A stretch of DNA of 64,000 nt from Platerodrilus igneus (Eukaryota; Arthropoda; Insecta; Coleoptera; Lycidae): positions 11,930,001 to 11,994,000 of the forward strand of contig JARFIW010001104.1 in the NCBI GenBank assembly GCA_036346225.1, read 5' to 3'. Shown here piece by piece: positions 11,618 through 23,434 of the stretch. The notes under the pieces were generated by a model. That model worked only from the letters and a program-made list of their open reading frames with translations. It did no database searches and had not been told where the DNA came from. Both the position numbers and the translations under genes were made by a program. Position 1 is the first letter of the stretch. Each line of letters begins with the position of its first letter.

Positions 11618-11854
11618 ATAAGTTACCTCGAAAAGCTCTCACCGATGTGGATATAAGGAACTGCGCATCTAACATTCCTCATTTTCGCGATGTGTTTTCA
11701 TGAGATAAGTTACAGAAGATTAGACCGCGTGTTAACGAGTCGGGTGTGATTAATTTGGATACCACAAAAGGATCAGTTAGTTACACATTGGGTGGGATAC
11801 CGAAAACGTGGAAATAGTTTGTTATACCACGATTCGTTTGGAGACTTGAGCCCG
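11610..11854 (+). pseudogene. Adenain-like cysteine protease remnant
   Basis: Just after the pX-like gene, three short frames show parts of an adenovirus-protease-type (ULP1-fold) cysteine protease. IPHFRDVF lies at 11673-11696, THWVGY with the candidate catalytic His at 11783-11800 in another frame, and DSFGDL at 11831-11848. Such proteases mature capsid proteins in adenoviruses and adintovirus/Maverick elements. The copy has at least one stop (TGA after DVFS, near 11700) and one frameshift, and its C-terminal third, where the nucleophilic Cys would lie, is missing beyond the SINE junction near 11850. Confidence 0.65.
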
Positions 11855-12134
11855 TGTATTTATATTTCCAATTCTCCACCCGAAGGTATTACATTGGTCA
11901 GGAAGCGAGTTTTTCTTACCTGGAAAATTTGGAATTTTGCCGAGCCCTTGCCGTTCCAAGCAAGGTAGGGATCTTTAACGCGCGTGACAACACTCACACA
12001 CGGGACCTCTATTTTACCTCTCATCCGAACGAGAGCGTAATTTTTGTGAAAAATGCTCACCTGTCATTTTTCAAGCAGTCGGCCGTGTCGGGATTCGAAC
12101 CCAGGACCTTGGGATCCGTAGTCTTACGCTTAAA
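11850..12134 (-). mobile_element. tRNA-SINE, antisense copy, between protease and capsid-like genes
   Basis: This is the reverse complement of the SINE at 2791-3092, with the B box as GGATTCGAACC near 12093-12103. About 25 bp of the tRNA-like 5' end is missing at 12134. It cuts off the protease reading frame and lies just upstream of the capsid-like gene. I see no clear target duplication. Confidence 0.75.
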
Positions 12135-12143
12135 AGGTATAAA

Positions 12144-12990
12144 TGATGGGTGGTAGTAATAATCGCAGCTTAAATCTTCACGGTGGTGAAAACGTCAAAC
12201 TTGGAAGGCTTAAATATGAGGACGTACCCAAATTGGATGTATTTGGAAGTTAGAAATTAGACGAAACCATAATAAAAGAAGATTATTATACATATCTTCC
12301 CTTTACATTGAATGCAAATAACAACGATCGAATTTCAATTGAAATCCAGAGCAGTGATAACATCACATACCCCCATGAAAGTTTCATATTTATAAGGGGT
12401 ACCTATAAGCCTACGGAAACATTAAGAGAAGCAACAACTGTAGATCCGATCAGAGCTGCAGAACTAGATCCTAAAGCTTACAAGTTTACTAGGAATGCGC
12501 CATATTTTCCGTTTGAAGAAATTCAATACAAATTGAGTAATAATCAAATAGTTGATGTCTGCAGAAATCCGAGGAATACTCGAACCATTAAGGATTTAGT
12601 ATCCATGGAAGAATCGGAAATAAAATCTATTGCACACACCGCTTGGAGATCTGAAACCATATTCCGAGATGGGCAGTTTAGTTGCGCCATACCGCTAAAA
12701 ACCATTTTTGGGTTTTTCGAAGATTACAAGAAAACTATCGTCAACATGCCTCAAGAACTGATTTTAATCAGATCCAAATCTGATGTAAACTGCTACAAGT
12801 CGATTGGAAATACAGTAACGTTCAAAATACAACGTATTTAATGGGAGGTCCCGCATATAACATTAAGCGACTATATCAAGGCGTCTCTGCTATTGGGAAA
12901 TGCAAAATCAATCATCTATAATGGCAGCATTCAGAAAGCGTGCTGGAGATTAATCCGGAAACTAGCGACCTCACCTTAAGCAATATTACC
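12144..12990 (+). pseudogene. Capsid-like protein of the virus-like element, broken by stops
   Basis: The frame begins at ATG codons at 12144-12149, meets a stop near 12247, and is open from 12308 to 12841. Features include NNNDRISIEIQSSD, FIRGTYK, a middle FPFEEIQYKLSNN, and the segment SCAIPLKTIFGFFEDYKKT with ELILIRS. After a stop at 12839 it continues with VPHITLSDYIK. This belongs to a family that recurs in arthropod genomes beside type-B polymerase, PLA2/pX and protease genes. By position and beta-rich character it is the likely jelly-roll capsid protein, but that role is inference; only family resemblance and context support it. Three or more disruptions make it non-functional. Confidence 0.6.
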
Positions 12991-13013
12991 CTGGTACTAG
13001 AAGACTATACAAT

Positions 13014-13448
13014 TTGTTGGTTTATAAAGACATTAGACCTGAAGATGGTGATTACAACTTGAATGAAGATTTACCAAATTACTTGGACATGATCAAGTCA
13101 ACATTGAGTTTTAAAAGAAAATTTAACCCATACACATTGCAAGATTTAAACGAGTTTCCGACAAATAACAAAAAGTTTGAAAATTATGTGCTGCAAAATC
13201 TAATGAAATTTCGGAGGAGTTCAAAACGAACATCCTCAAGGAAGAAAGAGGTATTAGGTCTACCCACTCAGATATATAAAAGTTTAAACTCCAATCGTAT
13301 GCAATATGTCTACTGGAACAATGTACATGAATTAATTGATCGGTTAAAATTACTGATTACATCCAACCGAGCTGGAAATACTAGCGAAGAGAACATTAAC
13401 GAGATGGTGTCCATAATAGAAGAGTTGAGAGAAGGTATAATACAATGA
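13014..13448 (+). CDS. Conserved-looking ORF of the virus-like element, 144 aa
   Basis: An open frame of 144 codons, basic in the middle (RRSSKRTSSRKK) and ending in helix-prone sequence VHELIDRLKLL and VSIIEELREGIIQ. Proteins with the C-terminal pattern HELxDRLRLL...IIEELRE recur next to the pX-like and capsid-like genes in insect virus-like elements, so I take it as part of the same set, possibly a minor virion or packaging component. That function is a guess. It overlaps no other gene and is the longest undisturbed frame of the element; a start upstream, in the degraded end of the capsid-like gene, is possible. Confidence 0.5.
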   Translation: MLVYKDIRPEDGDYNLNEDLPNYLDMIKSTLSFKRKFNPYTLQDLNEFPTNNKKFENYVLQNLMKFRRSSKRTSSRKKEVLGLPTQIYKSLNSNRMQYVYWNNVHELIDRLKLLITSNRAGNTSEENINEMVSIIEELREGIIQ

Positions 13449-13475
13449 GTCAGTAAATAATTACACGGTTTTAAA

Positions 13476-13985
13476 ATGCTCATCGACCGCTTCGGGCGTT
13501 CAGAAGCGTAAAGATGCTGATATTCGACATGGACCTCCAGGTCGAGAATTTCTGCTAACGTCGAATGGTGATGGATACGACATGCAGTAAAGAAGGATAG
13601 TGAATTCATCAGATCCGAAAGAAGATTATGATCTAGTTAATCAGAGAAGCACTATAGTATTCAAGCCTGGAGAAGAAACAATTAGTTTTCGTAAAAGAAT
13701 GCTAGTTGATGTAATGGAGCCTAAAGACGATAGGGATTATGTTTCTAAAAAGTTTGCTGTGAATCTCGTGAATCAAACCTTTTTATACTGTCTAAAAAGT
13801 TCTGATAGTTTTCAATGCAAGAAACCGGCGTATCACAATATTTGCTCACCCAGTTGAAGACGCTGATGCAGCTAATAAACAATATGTACATGAAAAAATC
13901 TGAATTTTAAAACGTTTATACAAGATTTTATCAATTTGACTGCGGCTTCTGACACAAACGAAAAAGAGCTCGGTCTCGCATTATC
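13476..13985 (+). pseudogene. Fibre-like repeat protein remnant of the virus-like element
   Basis: Starting MLIDRFGRSEA at 13476, the frame is soon broken and continues in others to about 13985. It contains GPPG and a threefold motif of the type Pro/Glu-x-Asp...(D)xVxxK: PKEDYDLVNQ (13606), PKDDRDYVSKK (13718) and PVEDADAANKQYV (13849). Repeats of the form DP.D..DAVNKKYVD mark fibre- or tail-like surface proteins in related virus-like elements, which suggests a host-attachment structure (inference). Frameshifts near 13510, 13600 and 13850 inactivate it. The right end abuts the minus-strand ORF at 13984. Confidence 0.5.
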
Positions 13986-14298
13986 ATCGAGTATGAGGCT
14001 GCGACCTCTTAGCTGCTAATTCTCGGTGCACAATTTTGATTGAATATTGAATTTCATCAAAACTGTCTTGGATCACCTGTTGTTGATCTAAATCAGCAAC
14101 CTCTACACAAGCAACCATTTCGTAATGAACTTGTTCAAATTTATCTACTATGTTTGATAAATCGATAAAACGAACATCAAAGGCAACAAAATTATTCTCA
14201 GGATCAATTTGAGCTGCTTGAGCACATTTTAATAAGGCTTGCGCCTTGCGCATTAACATGTTACGTTTATTTGACAATTTTTCAATTTCCATTGTCAC
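13984..14298 (-). CDS. Possible BEL/Pao-type Gag N-terminal fragment, 104 aa
   Basis: The protein starts MTMEIEKLSNKRNMLMRKAQ and is helix-rich, with the pattern of short basic helix, spacer, and FEQVHYEMVACVE...SFDEIQYSIK. This resembles the N-terminal coiled part of BEL/Pao Gag proteins that precedes the DUF1759-type region. No protease, reverse transcriptase or zinc knuckles are seen nearby, so if correct it is a fragment. A host protein is an alternative. It meets the end of the virus-like element at about 13985, which may be an insertion boundary. Confidence 0.35.
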   Translation of the reverse strand: MTMEIEKLSNKRNMLMRKAQALLKCAQAAQIDPENNFVAFDVRFIDLSNIVDKFEQVHYEMVACVEVADLDQQQVIQDSFDEIQYSIKIVHRELAAKRSQPHTR

Positions 14299-15685
14299 AA
14301 ATTATGGAAAACAATCGGAAAGTAAATCACAATTATGTAAACCCCAGTAGCAGTTATCTACTTGCAAAAAATGTTTATCTAACAAAAATTGCACAGCTAT
14401 CAAACATGCGAATCTCAGAATACAAAACTATCAACAAATACATTTAATAGATCCTCTAAATAAATTATCAAACACCATAATGACAATTCTACCTGCTTGC
14501 AGTGCTAAAATACGATCCGCTCACCGTAAAATAGTAATCTCTCAAATGTGGGTAGCCACATACAAGTTATTCACCTCTTAAATACCAAGAAGATTTTAAA
14601 GGCTGAACCCTAATTCCATGGAATGCAGTTAGATACATCTGGTGCCACCCTCAAGCAGGTTTCAAGATGTTTAAAGGGATAGCAACAGACAGGAATGTCA
14701 AACCCTCTATTCTGAAGACTAGTTAGTTCAACACACAGGGGTTGACCTTTATGTAATTGTACTAAAAATACCTTAAATATTTTTGAAGTCACTAAGCTAT
14801 ATATAATACTATTTTTACAGCCGTATTATTATGTGAGCGGTAATGTCAAATTTAATTGAACTTTTTCACTAATTTCTAACAAAATTCGCCGTCATTTACG
14901 CAAATATTTATGCAAATATCTTACGCTAATGATCGCCGTAAATTACGCGTCAACACAAGATACAAAAAACACGCAAAACCAAATTACGTGTTTTTATGGA
15001 CTATAAATCCACTAGATTAATTCAAATTCAGCTCGAAGAACCAAATGTACTTTGATTAAATTAATCAAGCCTAAATTTTTGAAGGACCAGTACATAAATA
15101 CATATGTACACACACGTGACCAAGTATTTCAATTTATATGTAAATTCAACACACTCACCTGAACAAAACACATCACGTTCCAACTGTACTCTCAACACAA
15201 CACATCACGTCCTTTCGTCTCTAAGGATGGCGGCAAACAGCCCGGAATGTCCGTTTTCCATGCACCAGGTAAACAAACCACAGCGGGTGGTCGAGAGTAG
15301 TGGTTTCACTAAATTAAAATACTAGTCTATCCGCGAACAAAGTTTACACCCACAAATTTACAATATAACCATATTAATTCTAAACAAATACATTAGCTAA
15401 AAATTTGGGTAAGGGTTTGTGTTAAGGTAGGAGTAGTCGGGAAATTCCGGGTTAAAGCGTATATCTCGGGTGACCAAAAAGGATTTAAAGATCGAATTAA
15501 AATTAAATAAACAAAAACGAGTTAAAATTAAATAAATAAAAAATTTAAAAGTACGAGGTAACGGGGTGTAACTTTGTAAGGGGTGGTTTGATTTAAACAA
15601 GTCCGAGGGTTTTAGATTGCCCGGGAGATTTTGTATCAGGTTATTATACCTAGTCCAAGAAAACTTTTATTTGGATTAGATATGG
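14299..15685. other. No recognisable genes
   Basis: AT-rich sequence with only short spurious frames. The stretch around 15420-15640 contains TTAGATTGCCCGGGAGATT, and TTAGATTATCCGGGAAATT occurs on the far side of the gypsy element near 23530. This suggests a common repeat on both flanks of that insertion. Confidence 0.4.
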
Positions 15686-17124
15686 TGTAATTTTAATATT
15701 TACCTACCGCATGAGGGTATCCAATTAACAATAAATAATAAATAACAGGACCTCTAACACCATCGTACCCTCACGTTTCGGGACGTTGCCTCGCAAGCTG
15801 CAGCAGTCGGTGAAGGGGGGGTTCATTAAACAAACACACTGAGACGAAAATTCGATTGTTTTATTGAACGAGCTACTAACTAAAACTTCAACTAATTACA
15901 TATGCATAACAAAATATAAAGTAAATAACCATATGTACAAAAGGGCGCCACCATGGGAATTAAACGGCCCATGGACCAATCGCGGTAATAGCTCTCGTCG
16001 CACTTTGTTCGTGGGCGATGAACCAAAATGGCAGAACAGAAAATAAGTCACTTATAGTCTCCGGCTAGCACAAACACAACTTAACTAAACTTAACTAACA
16101 AACATATTTTGAATAGATACAGTTCTAGGTGTACACACCCCAATACAAAAATTTATTAATGCTACCCTATTCTAATTAACTTGCATAGTGCGACGACCCT
16201 TTTTAACCACGGGGTCATCTACACCATGAAAAATACGACCTTCTCAAGGGTCAAATAGTACCGTAACTTGACTTCGGGCCTGAGCTTTGCATTCTCAGGT
16301 AGTCTCGTGGATTAGTGATTAACGACCTCTGACACCGTCGAAACACAATATAATAGAAGACCCTTCTAAAACGATGCGGTCTCCAAAGCAATAATAAAAC
16401 GGATCAATTTACTTGAACTGGGCATTCACCCGGAATTGTATTTTATGGAAGTCGACAAATACTGTTTTTAAACAAATAACTGACTTATGCTGCATAACAC
16501 AGCCTTGAGTTCATAGTAATATCACATATACTAATTACTTACTCAGAGAAATAAATAACTTAAAACATAACGGCCCGCACTTGACTGCAGAGAAATAAAC
16601 ACATCACTAGTAACCGTTAGCTTTAACCTCTAACGCGTCTGGAAATAAACAACCCGATTCCCACCGGCTGGCCTCCTTATATACATTTTGGTTAATTGAA
16701 AATAACCCCTTTCTTGACGCTCTTACTCGGCTTAGGATGCGCCGGTCGTAAATCTTTAATTTTAATTAAAACTGTCAATGCCTAAGATAACCACAACCGT
16801 AGCTCTCAGAATTGATTTTAGTTGAGTGCTCAGCTAATTGAAAAATTGCTTCAGACCACCCTGACATAAATAGGATCCTAAAGCATGATTGACATCTAAT
16901 CATAGATATGGACTAATTTGACATGTTTAGTGCCCTTAAAGTAAGTGCCTTTAGAAAATTGATTAACTCTTGGATTAGATCTTTCTGGGAACTTCGCTGA
17001 GAAGCTACTTGGGTGATCCTGCAGCCGCTACATTTCTAATAATTAGCATGCTAAAATTAAACTAGAAACTAACTATTTTTAGGAATACTAGAACTATTAG
17101 AGCTTATTAAAACAGTATGTTACA
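15686..17124 (-). repeat. 3' LTR of the gypsy element
   Basis: A 1,439-bp terminal repeat, near-identical to 21995-23434, with a handful of substitutions and single-base indels. Confidence 0.9.
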
Positions 17125-17466
17125 CAGCCCCCCTCGAAAAATTGAAATTGCTCTTAGGAATTTCAAGAAAATTGAAAAAAAAAAATAAAATAAATGTAGA
17201 AATTAACACATCCAACCGCAATTATGTTTAAGACAACTGAGTCTTTTCAGAAAATTGGCGGAAGGAAAAATAAAAATTGGAAAAATAAAATATTAGTGAG
17301 GTTTTAGGTCTTGGACGTGGAACACCCTAGCGGTTTTCCGTCCATGGAAGATAGTCTATAAGTGGTAGAACCTAAAACTTCCATCACCTTTGCTTCTAGG
17401 AACTTCGGGGCTAATTTTTATTGAAATGTTTAGAAGCATCTGATAATATAAAATTGCGCTTCCACA

Positions 17467-18690
17467 CTAAATCCCTACTTTGAAATTTAATGGTCTGCGC
17501 CTTAAATTGTACGAGTGCGTATTACGTTCATACGCCAAATGTATGTTCTTCTGAACTTCTTTAAAGATGGGCGATAATTCATTAAGGTCTTGAACCAATT
17601 GTTCTCGAGTATCAATTGCTAGATCCTCTGGATTTAAATCCTTTAATTTATTATAGAATTCCCCGGACAGAGGAACCGTGCGTCCAAAAGCTAAAAATGT
17701 TGGGGAATATTTTGTGGATTCATGAACAGCATTACGAAGCGCATGGGCAATTTTGTGAATATTATCGTCCCAATTCTTATGAGAATCTTGAATGTAACTG
17801 CGAATGGCAGCTCCAATTACCTTGTTAACGCGTTCTACATAATTAACTTGAGGATGGTAGCTGGCGTTAAACCAAACCGAAGGTATTTTATAATTTGTCA
17901 TGAGATTGGAAAATAAATTACTTTTAAATTGGGGCCATTATCTATCATACAAATTTGAGGTACCCCATATACCAAAAATACAAAATTTTCCAGGTAATTA
18001 CAAATTTGTTTTGTTGAAGCGCTGCGCATGGGATGCAATAAAGTGAATTTTGTAAACCAGTCAGTAACAACTAAAAGGTAAGTATTCCCCAATTTCGAGC
18101 GCGGAAAGGGCCCCATTAAATCAATCGACAAACATTGAAACGGAAATGAAACTTTTTTCTCTTTGCCCATAAAACCATAATGGTTGAACGTGCTGGATTT
18201 GCTTTGGCAGCACGTAACACATTTACTAATGTATTTAGAAATATATGACCGCATTTTAGGCCAGTAATAGAGCTCTTTGATTTTTGTATATGTTTTAAAT
18301 ACACCCAAATGGGCCGAAACTGGATCATCATGGCATTCTTTTAAAATTTGTGCACGGCATGATTTCGGCACTATTAACTTCCACTCAATTAAATTGGCTT
18401 TGATATTCAAATTATTCGGAATAAACTTATACATTTTATCATCTTCTACTCTCCAATCTGGATATAGATCTGGCTTTTCCTTAATATTATTTAACATGTT
18501 TTTGTACCAATCCTCGACCTCGTGTAAAGAAAAATTTAAAGAATTAATAGCATAGGCTCCACTAGGAGCTCGGGATAATGTATCTGGTACCACATTAAAT
18601 TTACCCTTCCTGTGGATAACTTCGAAATCAAATTGTTGGAGTTTCACACTCCATCTAGCTAAACGTCCCGCAGGATCTTTTAAGTTGTGG
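17467..18690 (-). pseudogene. Gypsy integrase domain
   Basis: Read from about 18600 down to 17467. It has the HHCC zinc-binding region (HDDPVSAHLGVFKTYTKI to CVTCC, near 18220-18320), the first catalytic Asp in SIDLMGPFPRSK (near 18110), the second in the IDNGPN block (near 17930), and a C-terminal part with FLAFGRTVPLSGEFYNKL. The enzyme would insert element cDNA into the host chromosome. A frameshift at about 17898-17901 separates the catalytic core from its end. Confidence 0.82.
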
Positions 18691-20330
18691 AGCCAAATTA
18701 AAGAATGATGGTCCGTAATGACCTTAAAATGAGTTCCTTCAATATATGGTCGGAATTTTGAATAGCAAAACACACCGCCAAAAGTTCCCGTTCTGTGACT
18801 GAATAATTTTTCTCTGCTGAATTTAAACTGCGAGAAGCATAAGCAATTACATGTTCTTCGTCTCCTTCTCCTGAGTTAAAACACAACCTACGCCGTAATT
18901 TGAGGCGTCACATTGTAAAGAAAAACTTTCGAAAAGTCAGGACTCCTTAAAATAGGAGCCTTTGTAAGAACATCTTTAATTTTTCAAACGAAATAAGAGC
19001 CTCGTCCGTCCATTTAATCGCTTGCGATTTTCTCTTTCCCTTTAGTAAATCATTAATAGGTGCTATAATTGTGGCAAAATCCAAAACAAAACGCCTATAC
19101 CAAGAACACATACCGGTGAAACGTTTTATTTCAGTGGCTGTCTTGGGTTGAGGAAAATTTACAATTGCGTCAATTTTTGCTGGGTCAGTTCGGAGACCAT
19201 CTTTATTCACAATATATCCCAGATATTGTAACTCTGGTTTACAAAACTCACATTTTGAACTGTTAATTGTTAAATTAGCGCCTTTCAACTTCTCATACAC
19301 TTCGTTCAAAATTCTAATATGCTCCTTAAATGTGCTTGAAATAATAATTATATCATCTAAATAAACAAATACTGATTGGGATAATGAAAATCAAAAATAG
19401 AGTCCATGAGCCTCTGTAATGTGCCTGGAGCATTGGCCAAACCCATCGGCATTACATTATATTGAAATAATCCGCGCCTTGGGACAGTAAAGGCTGTTTT
19501 TCCTTGCTTTCGTCACTCAAGGGCAATTGCCAGAAAGCTTTTTAAATCGATTGAACTGAGATATTTCGCATTGCGTAATCTATCAAGAATGTCATTTACA
19601 AACGGAATGGGATACGCGTCTTTTTTTGTAATTGAATTTAATCGTTTAGCGTCAAAACATACACGAAATTCACCTTTTGCTTTTTCTTTACTAATAGCAT
19701 GGGGAGTTCCACGGGCTATTGCTTGGGCTAATAATGCCTTGTTCAAGCATTGCATCAATTTCTTTATTAGCATGTTCCAGCATCGCCGGTGATAATGGAT
19801 AATACCTTTGTTTAATTGGTTCAACGTCTTCCGTTGTAATATGATGTGAAATTTTAGTGGTTCGGCCTAAGGTAGGACGATCCAGGGATTGAAATAAAGA
19901 AATAACCTTGTTTAATTCAAATTTCTGGTCTTCATTTAAATCGGCCATGACTTTAATGAAATTTAATTTATTCGTTTCCGCAGAATGAGCATAAAATTCA
20001 TTTTTTGAAAAATCTACTTTCAATTCAAATAATTGACAAAAATCAATCCCTAACGTTAGGATACACTCTATTGAGTCGGAAACTAAAACATTTAAAGACC
20101 GAGTAACCCGTTTATAGTCAAGGGCAAATTAATTGAACCTAAAATTGATTGTGCAGTGCCATCCGCGGTTGTTAATATAGACGTTTTACATTTTAATTAA
20201 TTCTAACTTATATTTATCCAATAAACACAAACCATGTCTGCCTAAAATAGAGGTATTCGCGCCGGAATCCAACAGTGCAGTATAAGTTTCCTTAAATATC
20301 TCGATATTAATATAAGGTCTTGTATCATCT
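18690..20330 (-). pseudogene. Gypsy protease, reverse transcriptase and RNase H region
   Basis: Read downward. The aspartic protease motif LLDSGANTS lies near 20255-20285. The reverse transcriptase follows with FRVCFDAKRLNSITKKDAYPIP near 19650, YLSSIDLKS near 19555 and the catalytic YLDD at 19352-19363. The thumb has YLGYIVNKDGLRTDPAKI near 19190 and the RNase H part has VIAYASRSLNSAEKNYS near 18820. Together these copy element RNA into DNA. Frames change near 20030, 19690, 19510, 19310 and 18890, so no single intact polyprotein exists. Confidence 0.85.
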
Positions 20331-20472
20331 TTTACTTTATAAAAATTTGAAAAAACCTTAGATGATTTACAAAAATTCTTAACTTTTACTAACCAATCCG
20401 ACCACGTCTTTTTGTCAGCAGCAATATTATTAAACGAAGAAAAGCAACGGCTGACTACGCGCTTTCCTGTCC

Positions 20473-21834
20473 TTAGTTTTTTGAATTATTTGAGCAGTTT
20501 GGACAATTTGTGGACGTAACTTCCAACTGCCCACAAGAATAACAAAATATTCCGCGTTTCTCCGGACAAGTATGAAACGAGTGACCTCGTCTTTTACAGT
20601 TGAAACAAATAGTCGAAAATTTTGCTGTGTTTTTAAAATAATTCGAAACGCCGGACCGTGGTAAATTATTATTAGAAAATGAACTCTGTCGAACTTGACG
20701 TTCTAAGATAACTGGTACGTTGGCAGAATCCGAATGTTCCTGTTTAATAAAATGTGTAGGCTTAATGTCTTCTAAAAGCTTACAACGAGAAATCAAATGG
20801 GAAATGTCAGTCACTTCAATTAACGCCAGTTGCGTGGCATAAAAGTCTGTAAATTTCTTTTAATAATTTTATTTGTTCCCTGATTGAAATGGACTCTTCT
20901 AATTGAGAAAATAAATTTACCATCTTTGAAATATAAATGGTAGGTGATTCATCGGCGCCTTGCCGTCTGGATTTAATTAACATTAAAAGATTCTCTGCAT
21001 AATCGGCTGAAAGAAAATCTTGTTTCAATTTAAAAATTAATTGTTCCCATGAATTTACTGTACACCGCGTTGCTCTATACCAATCCAGTGCTGAACTGGT
21101 GAAAAGATCAATAGCCCTTCGAAAAGGTCATCTGACGAAACTTTTCTTGCAACTTGCAGTTCTTTGACGCGTTGAATAAAATCTAAAACCGATATAGAAT
21201 CAGATTCACCCGAAAATTGTAATCCCCACTTGTGGATCGGGACTGATGTCGTTGTTTTATTCAAGGACTTAATTAGCGTACCTAAATCATTACTAGAAAT
21301 CGAGACCGATGGGGTATTAATGGAAGAAACCGCTGATGCTCTAGGGCATGAACCCTCTGCTGTTGGTGTTATTGTAGGATTTTTATTACCGCTAGCCGAA
21401 CAATAAAGAGGGTTATCGTTAATCTCATTTTCCCGTTTACCTGTTCTAAAATCTCAAAAGCTCTAATGCATTTGGAATGCAGTTCTTTGTGTACTTCTAA
21501 AAATTCAATATCGAAATTGACATAATTTAGTCTCTGTGTTACATGCATTAATCTCGTGTTAAGTTTAATATATTCTGTCCTTTTAGGAAGAATGGTAAAA
21601 GAATTTAAACAGTTTTCTAATTCAAAATCTTAAGTTTTAATAATTCAATTTCGTCCTTTTGAACGATTTCAATTTTCTCATACTTAGAAAAACATTACTG
21701 TCGACTTTCTCAACAATGAGTTTTCTACGCAATAATTTTCGCTTTTCTAACACACTTAACTTTGTTGGTTCAACGTTCCTAATTAAAAGTTCATAACTAA
21801 GCTCATCGCTTCTTAAAGCTTCTACCACATACAT
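20473..21834 (-). pseudogene. Gypsy Gag region
   Basis: Start MYVVEALRSDELSYELLIR at 21834; the same N-terminal pattern (ELxYELxIR) opens the gag of the gypsy copies at 39459 and 57961. The capsid part follows (GLQFSGESDSISVLDFIQRV near 21210; DFLSADYAENL near 21015). Then come two zinc knuckles, CFNCKRRGHSFHTC near 20590 and CYSCGQ...CPNC near 20520. Four frame breaks and a stop-rich gap (about 21265-21636) make it a pseudogene. Confidence 0.78.
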
Positions 21835-21994
21835 GACTAACTAAAAGGTAAAAGCCAACAATAACGAAACTTGTTCCTAAATCACTAATATTAAACTGTA
21901 ATTCTGCCTAACACTAAATAAAAACAAAACAATCTAAAAATTCGTCCGTGTGTTGTTTACCATAATTACAATTTTAACCACGTTAATGCGCCAG

Positions 21995-23434
21995 TGTAAT
22001 TTTAATATTTACCTACCGCATAAGGGTATCCAATTAACAATAAATAATAAATAACAGGACCTCTAACACCATCGTACCCTCAAGTTTCGGGACGTTGCCT
22101 CGCAAGCTGCAGCAGTCGGTGAAGGGGGGGTTCATTAAACAAACACACTGAGACGAAAATTCGATTGTTTTATTGAACGAGCTACTAACTAAAACTTCAA
22201 CTAATTACATATGCATAACAAAATATAAAGTAAATAACCATATGTACAAAGGGCGCCACCATGGGAATTAAACGGCCCATGGACCAATCGCGGTAATAGC
22301 TCTCGTCGCACTTTGTTCGTGGGCGATGAACCAAAATGGCAGAACAGAAAATAAGTCACTTATAGTCTCCGGCTAGCACAAACACAACTTAACTAAACTT
22401 AACTAACAAACATATTTTGAATAGATACAGTTCTAGGTGTACACACCCCAATACAAAAATTTATTAATGCTACCCTATTCTAATTAACTTGCATAGTGCG
22501 ACGACCCTTTTTAACCACGGGGTCATCTACACCATGAAAAATACGACCTTCTCAAGGGTCAAATAGTACCGTAACTAGACTTCGGGCCTGAGCTTTGCAT
22601 TCTCAGGTAGTCTCGTGGATTAGTGATTAACGATCTCTGACACCGTCGAAACACAATATAATAGAAGACCCTTCTAAAACGATGCGGTCTCCAAAGCAAT
22701 AATAAAACGGATCAATTTACTTGAACTGGGCATTCACCCGGAATTGTATTTTATGGAAGTCGACAAATACTGTTTTTAAACAAATAACTGACTTATGCTG
22801 CATAACACAGCCTTGAGTTTATAGTAATATCACATATACTAATTACTTACTCAGAGAAATAAATAACTTAAAACATAACGGCCCGCACTTGACTGCAGAG
22901 AAATAAACACATCACTAGTAACCGTTAGCTTTAACCTCTAACGCGTCTGGAAATAAACAACCCCGATTCCCACCGGCTGGCCTCCTTATATACATTTTGG
23001 TTAATTGAAAATAACCCCTTTCTTGACGCTCTTACTCGGCTTAGGATGCGCCGGTCGTAAATCTTTAATTTTAATTAAAACTGTCAATGCCTAAGATAAC
23101 CACAACCGTAGCTCTCAGAATTGATTTTAGTTGAGTGCTCAGCTAATTGAAAAATTGCTTCAGACCACCCTGACATAAATAGGATCCTAAAGCATGATTG
23201 ACATCTAATCATAGATATGGACTAATTTGACATGTTTAGTGCCCTTAAAGTAACTGCCTTTAGAAAAATTGATTAACTCTTGGATTAGATCTTTCTGGGA
23301 ACTTCGCTGAGAAGCTACTTGGGTGATCCTGCAGCCGCTACATTTCTAATAATTAGCATGCTAAAATTAAACTAGAAACTAACTATTTTTAGGAATACTA
23401 GAACTATTAGAGCTTATTAAAACAGTATGTTACA
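21995..23434 (-). repeat. 5' LTR of the gypsy element
   Basis: A 1,440-bp terminal repeat, paired with 15686-17124. In element orientation it starts at 23434 with TGTAACATACTG. Confidence 0.9.

Larger units (their letters stand above)
15686..23434 (-). mobile_element. Gypsy LTR retrotransposon (7.75 kb), near-complete but mutated
   Basis: Two direct LTRs (15686-17124 and 21995-23434) bracket gag, protease, reverse transcriptase, RNase H and integrase coding on the minus strand in the Ty3/gypsy order. In element orientation each LTR starts TGTAACATACTG and ends AAATTACA. Next to the 5' LTR, CTGGCGCATTAACGTGG (complement of 21978-21994) is a primer-binding-site candidate. Next to the 3' LTR, CGAGGGGGG (complement of 17127-17135) is the polypurine tract. 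Flanking bases ATGG (15682-15685) and ATGA (23435-23438) are a 4-bp target duplication with one mismatch. There is no env. The LTRs differ at few positions, so insertion is fairly recent, yet the coding region has several frameshifts. Confidence 0.88.

Noticed and set aside
11854..12156. 100-residue open frame, and a mirrored 95-residue frame at 2806-3093
   Set aside because: Both are translations of the same SINE in opposite orientation, so similarity between the proteins reflects the repeat and not a gene.
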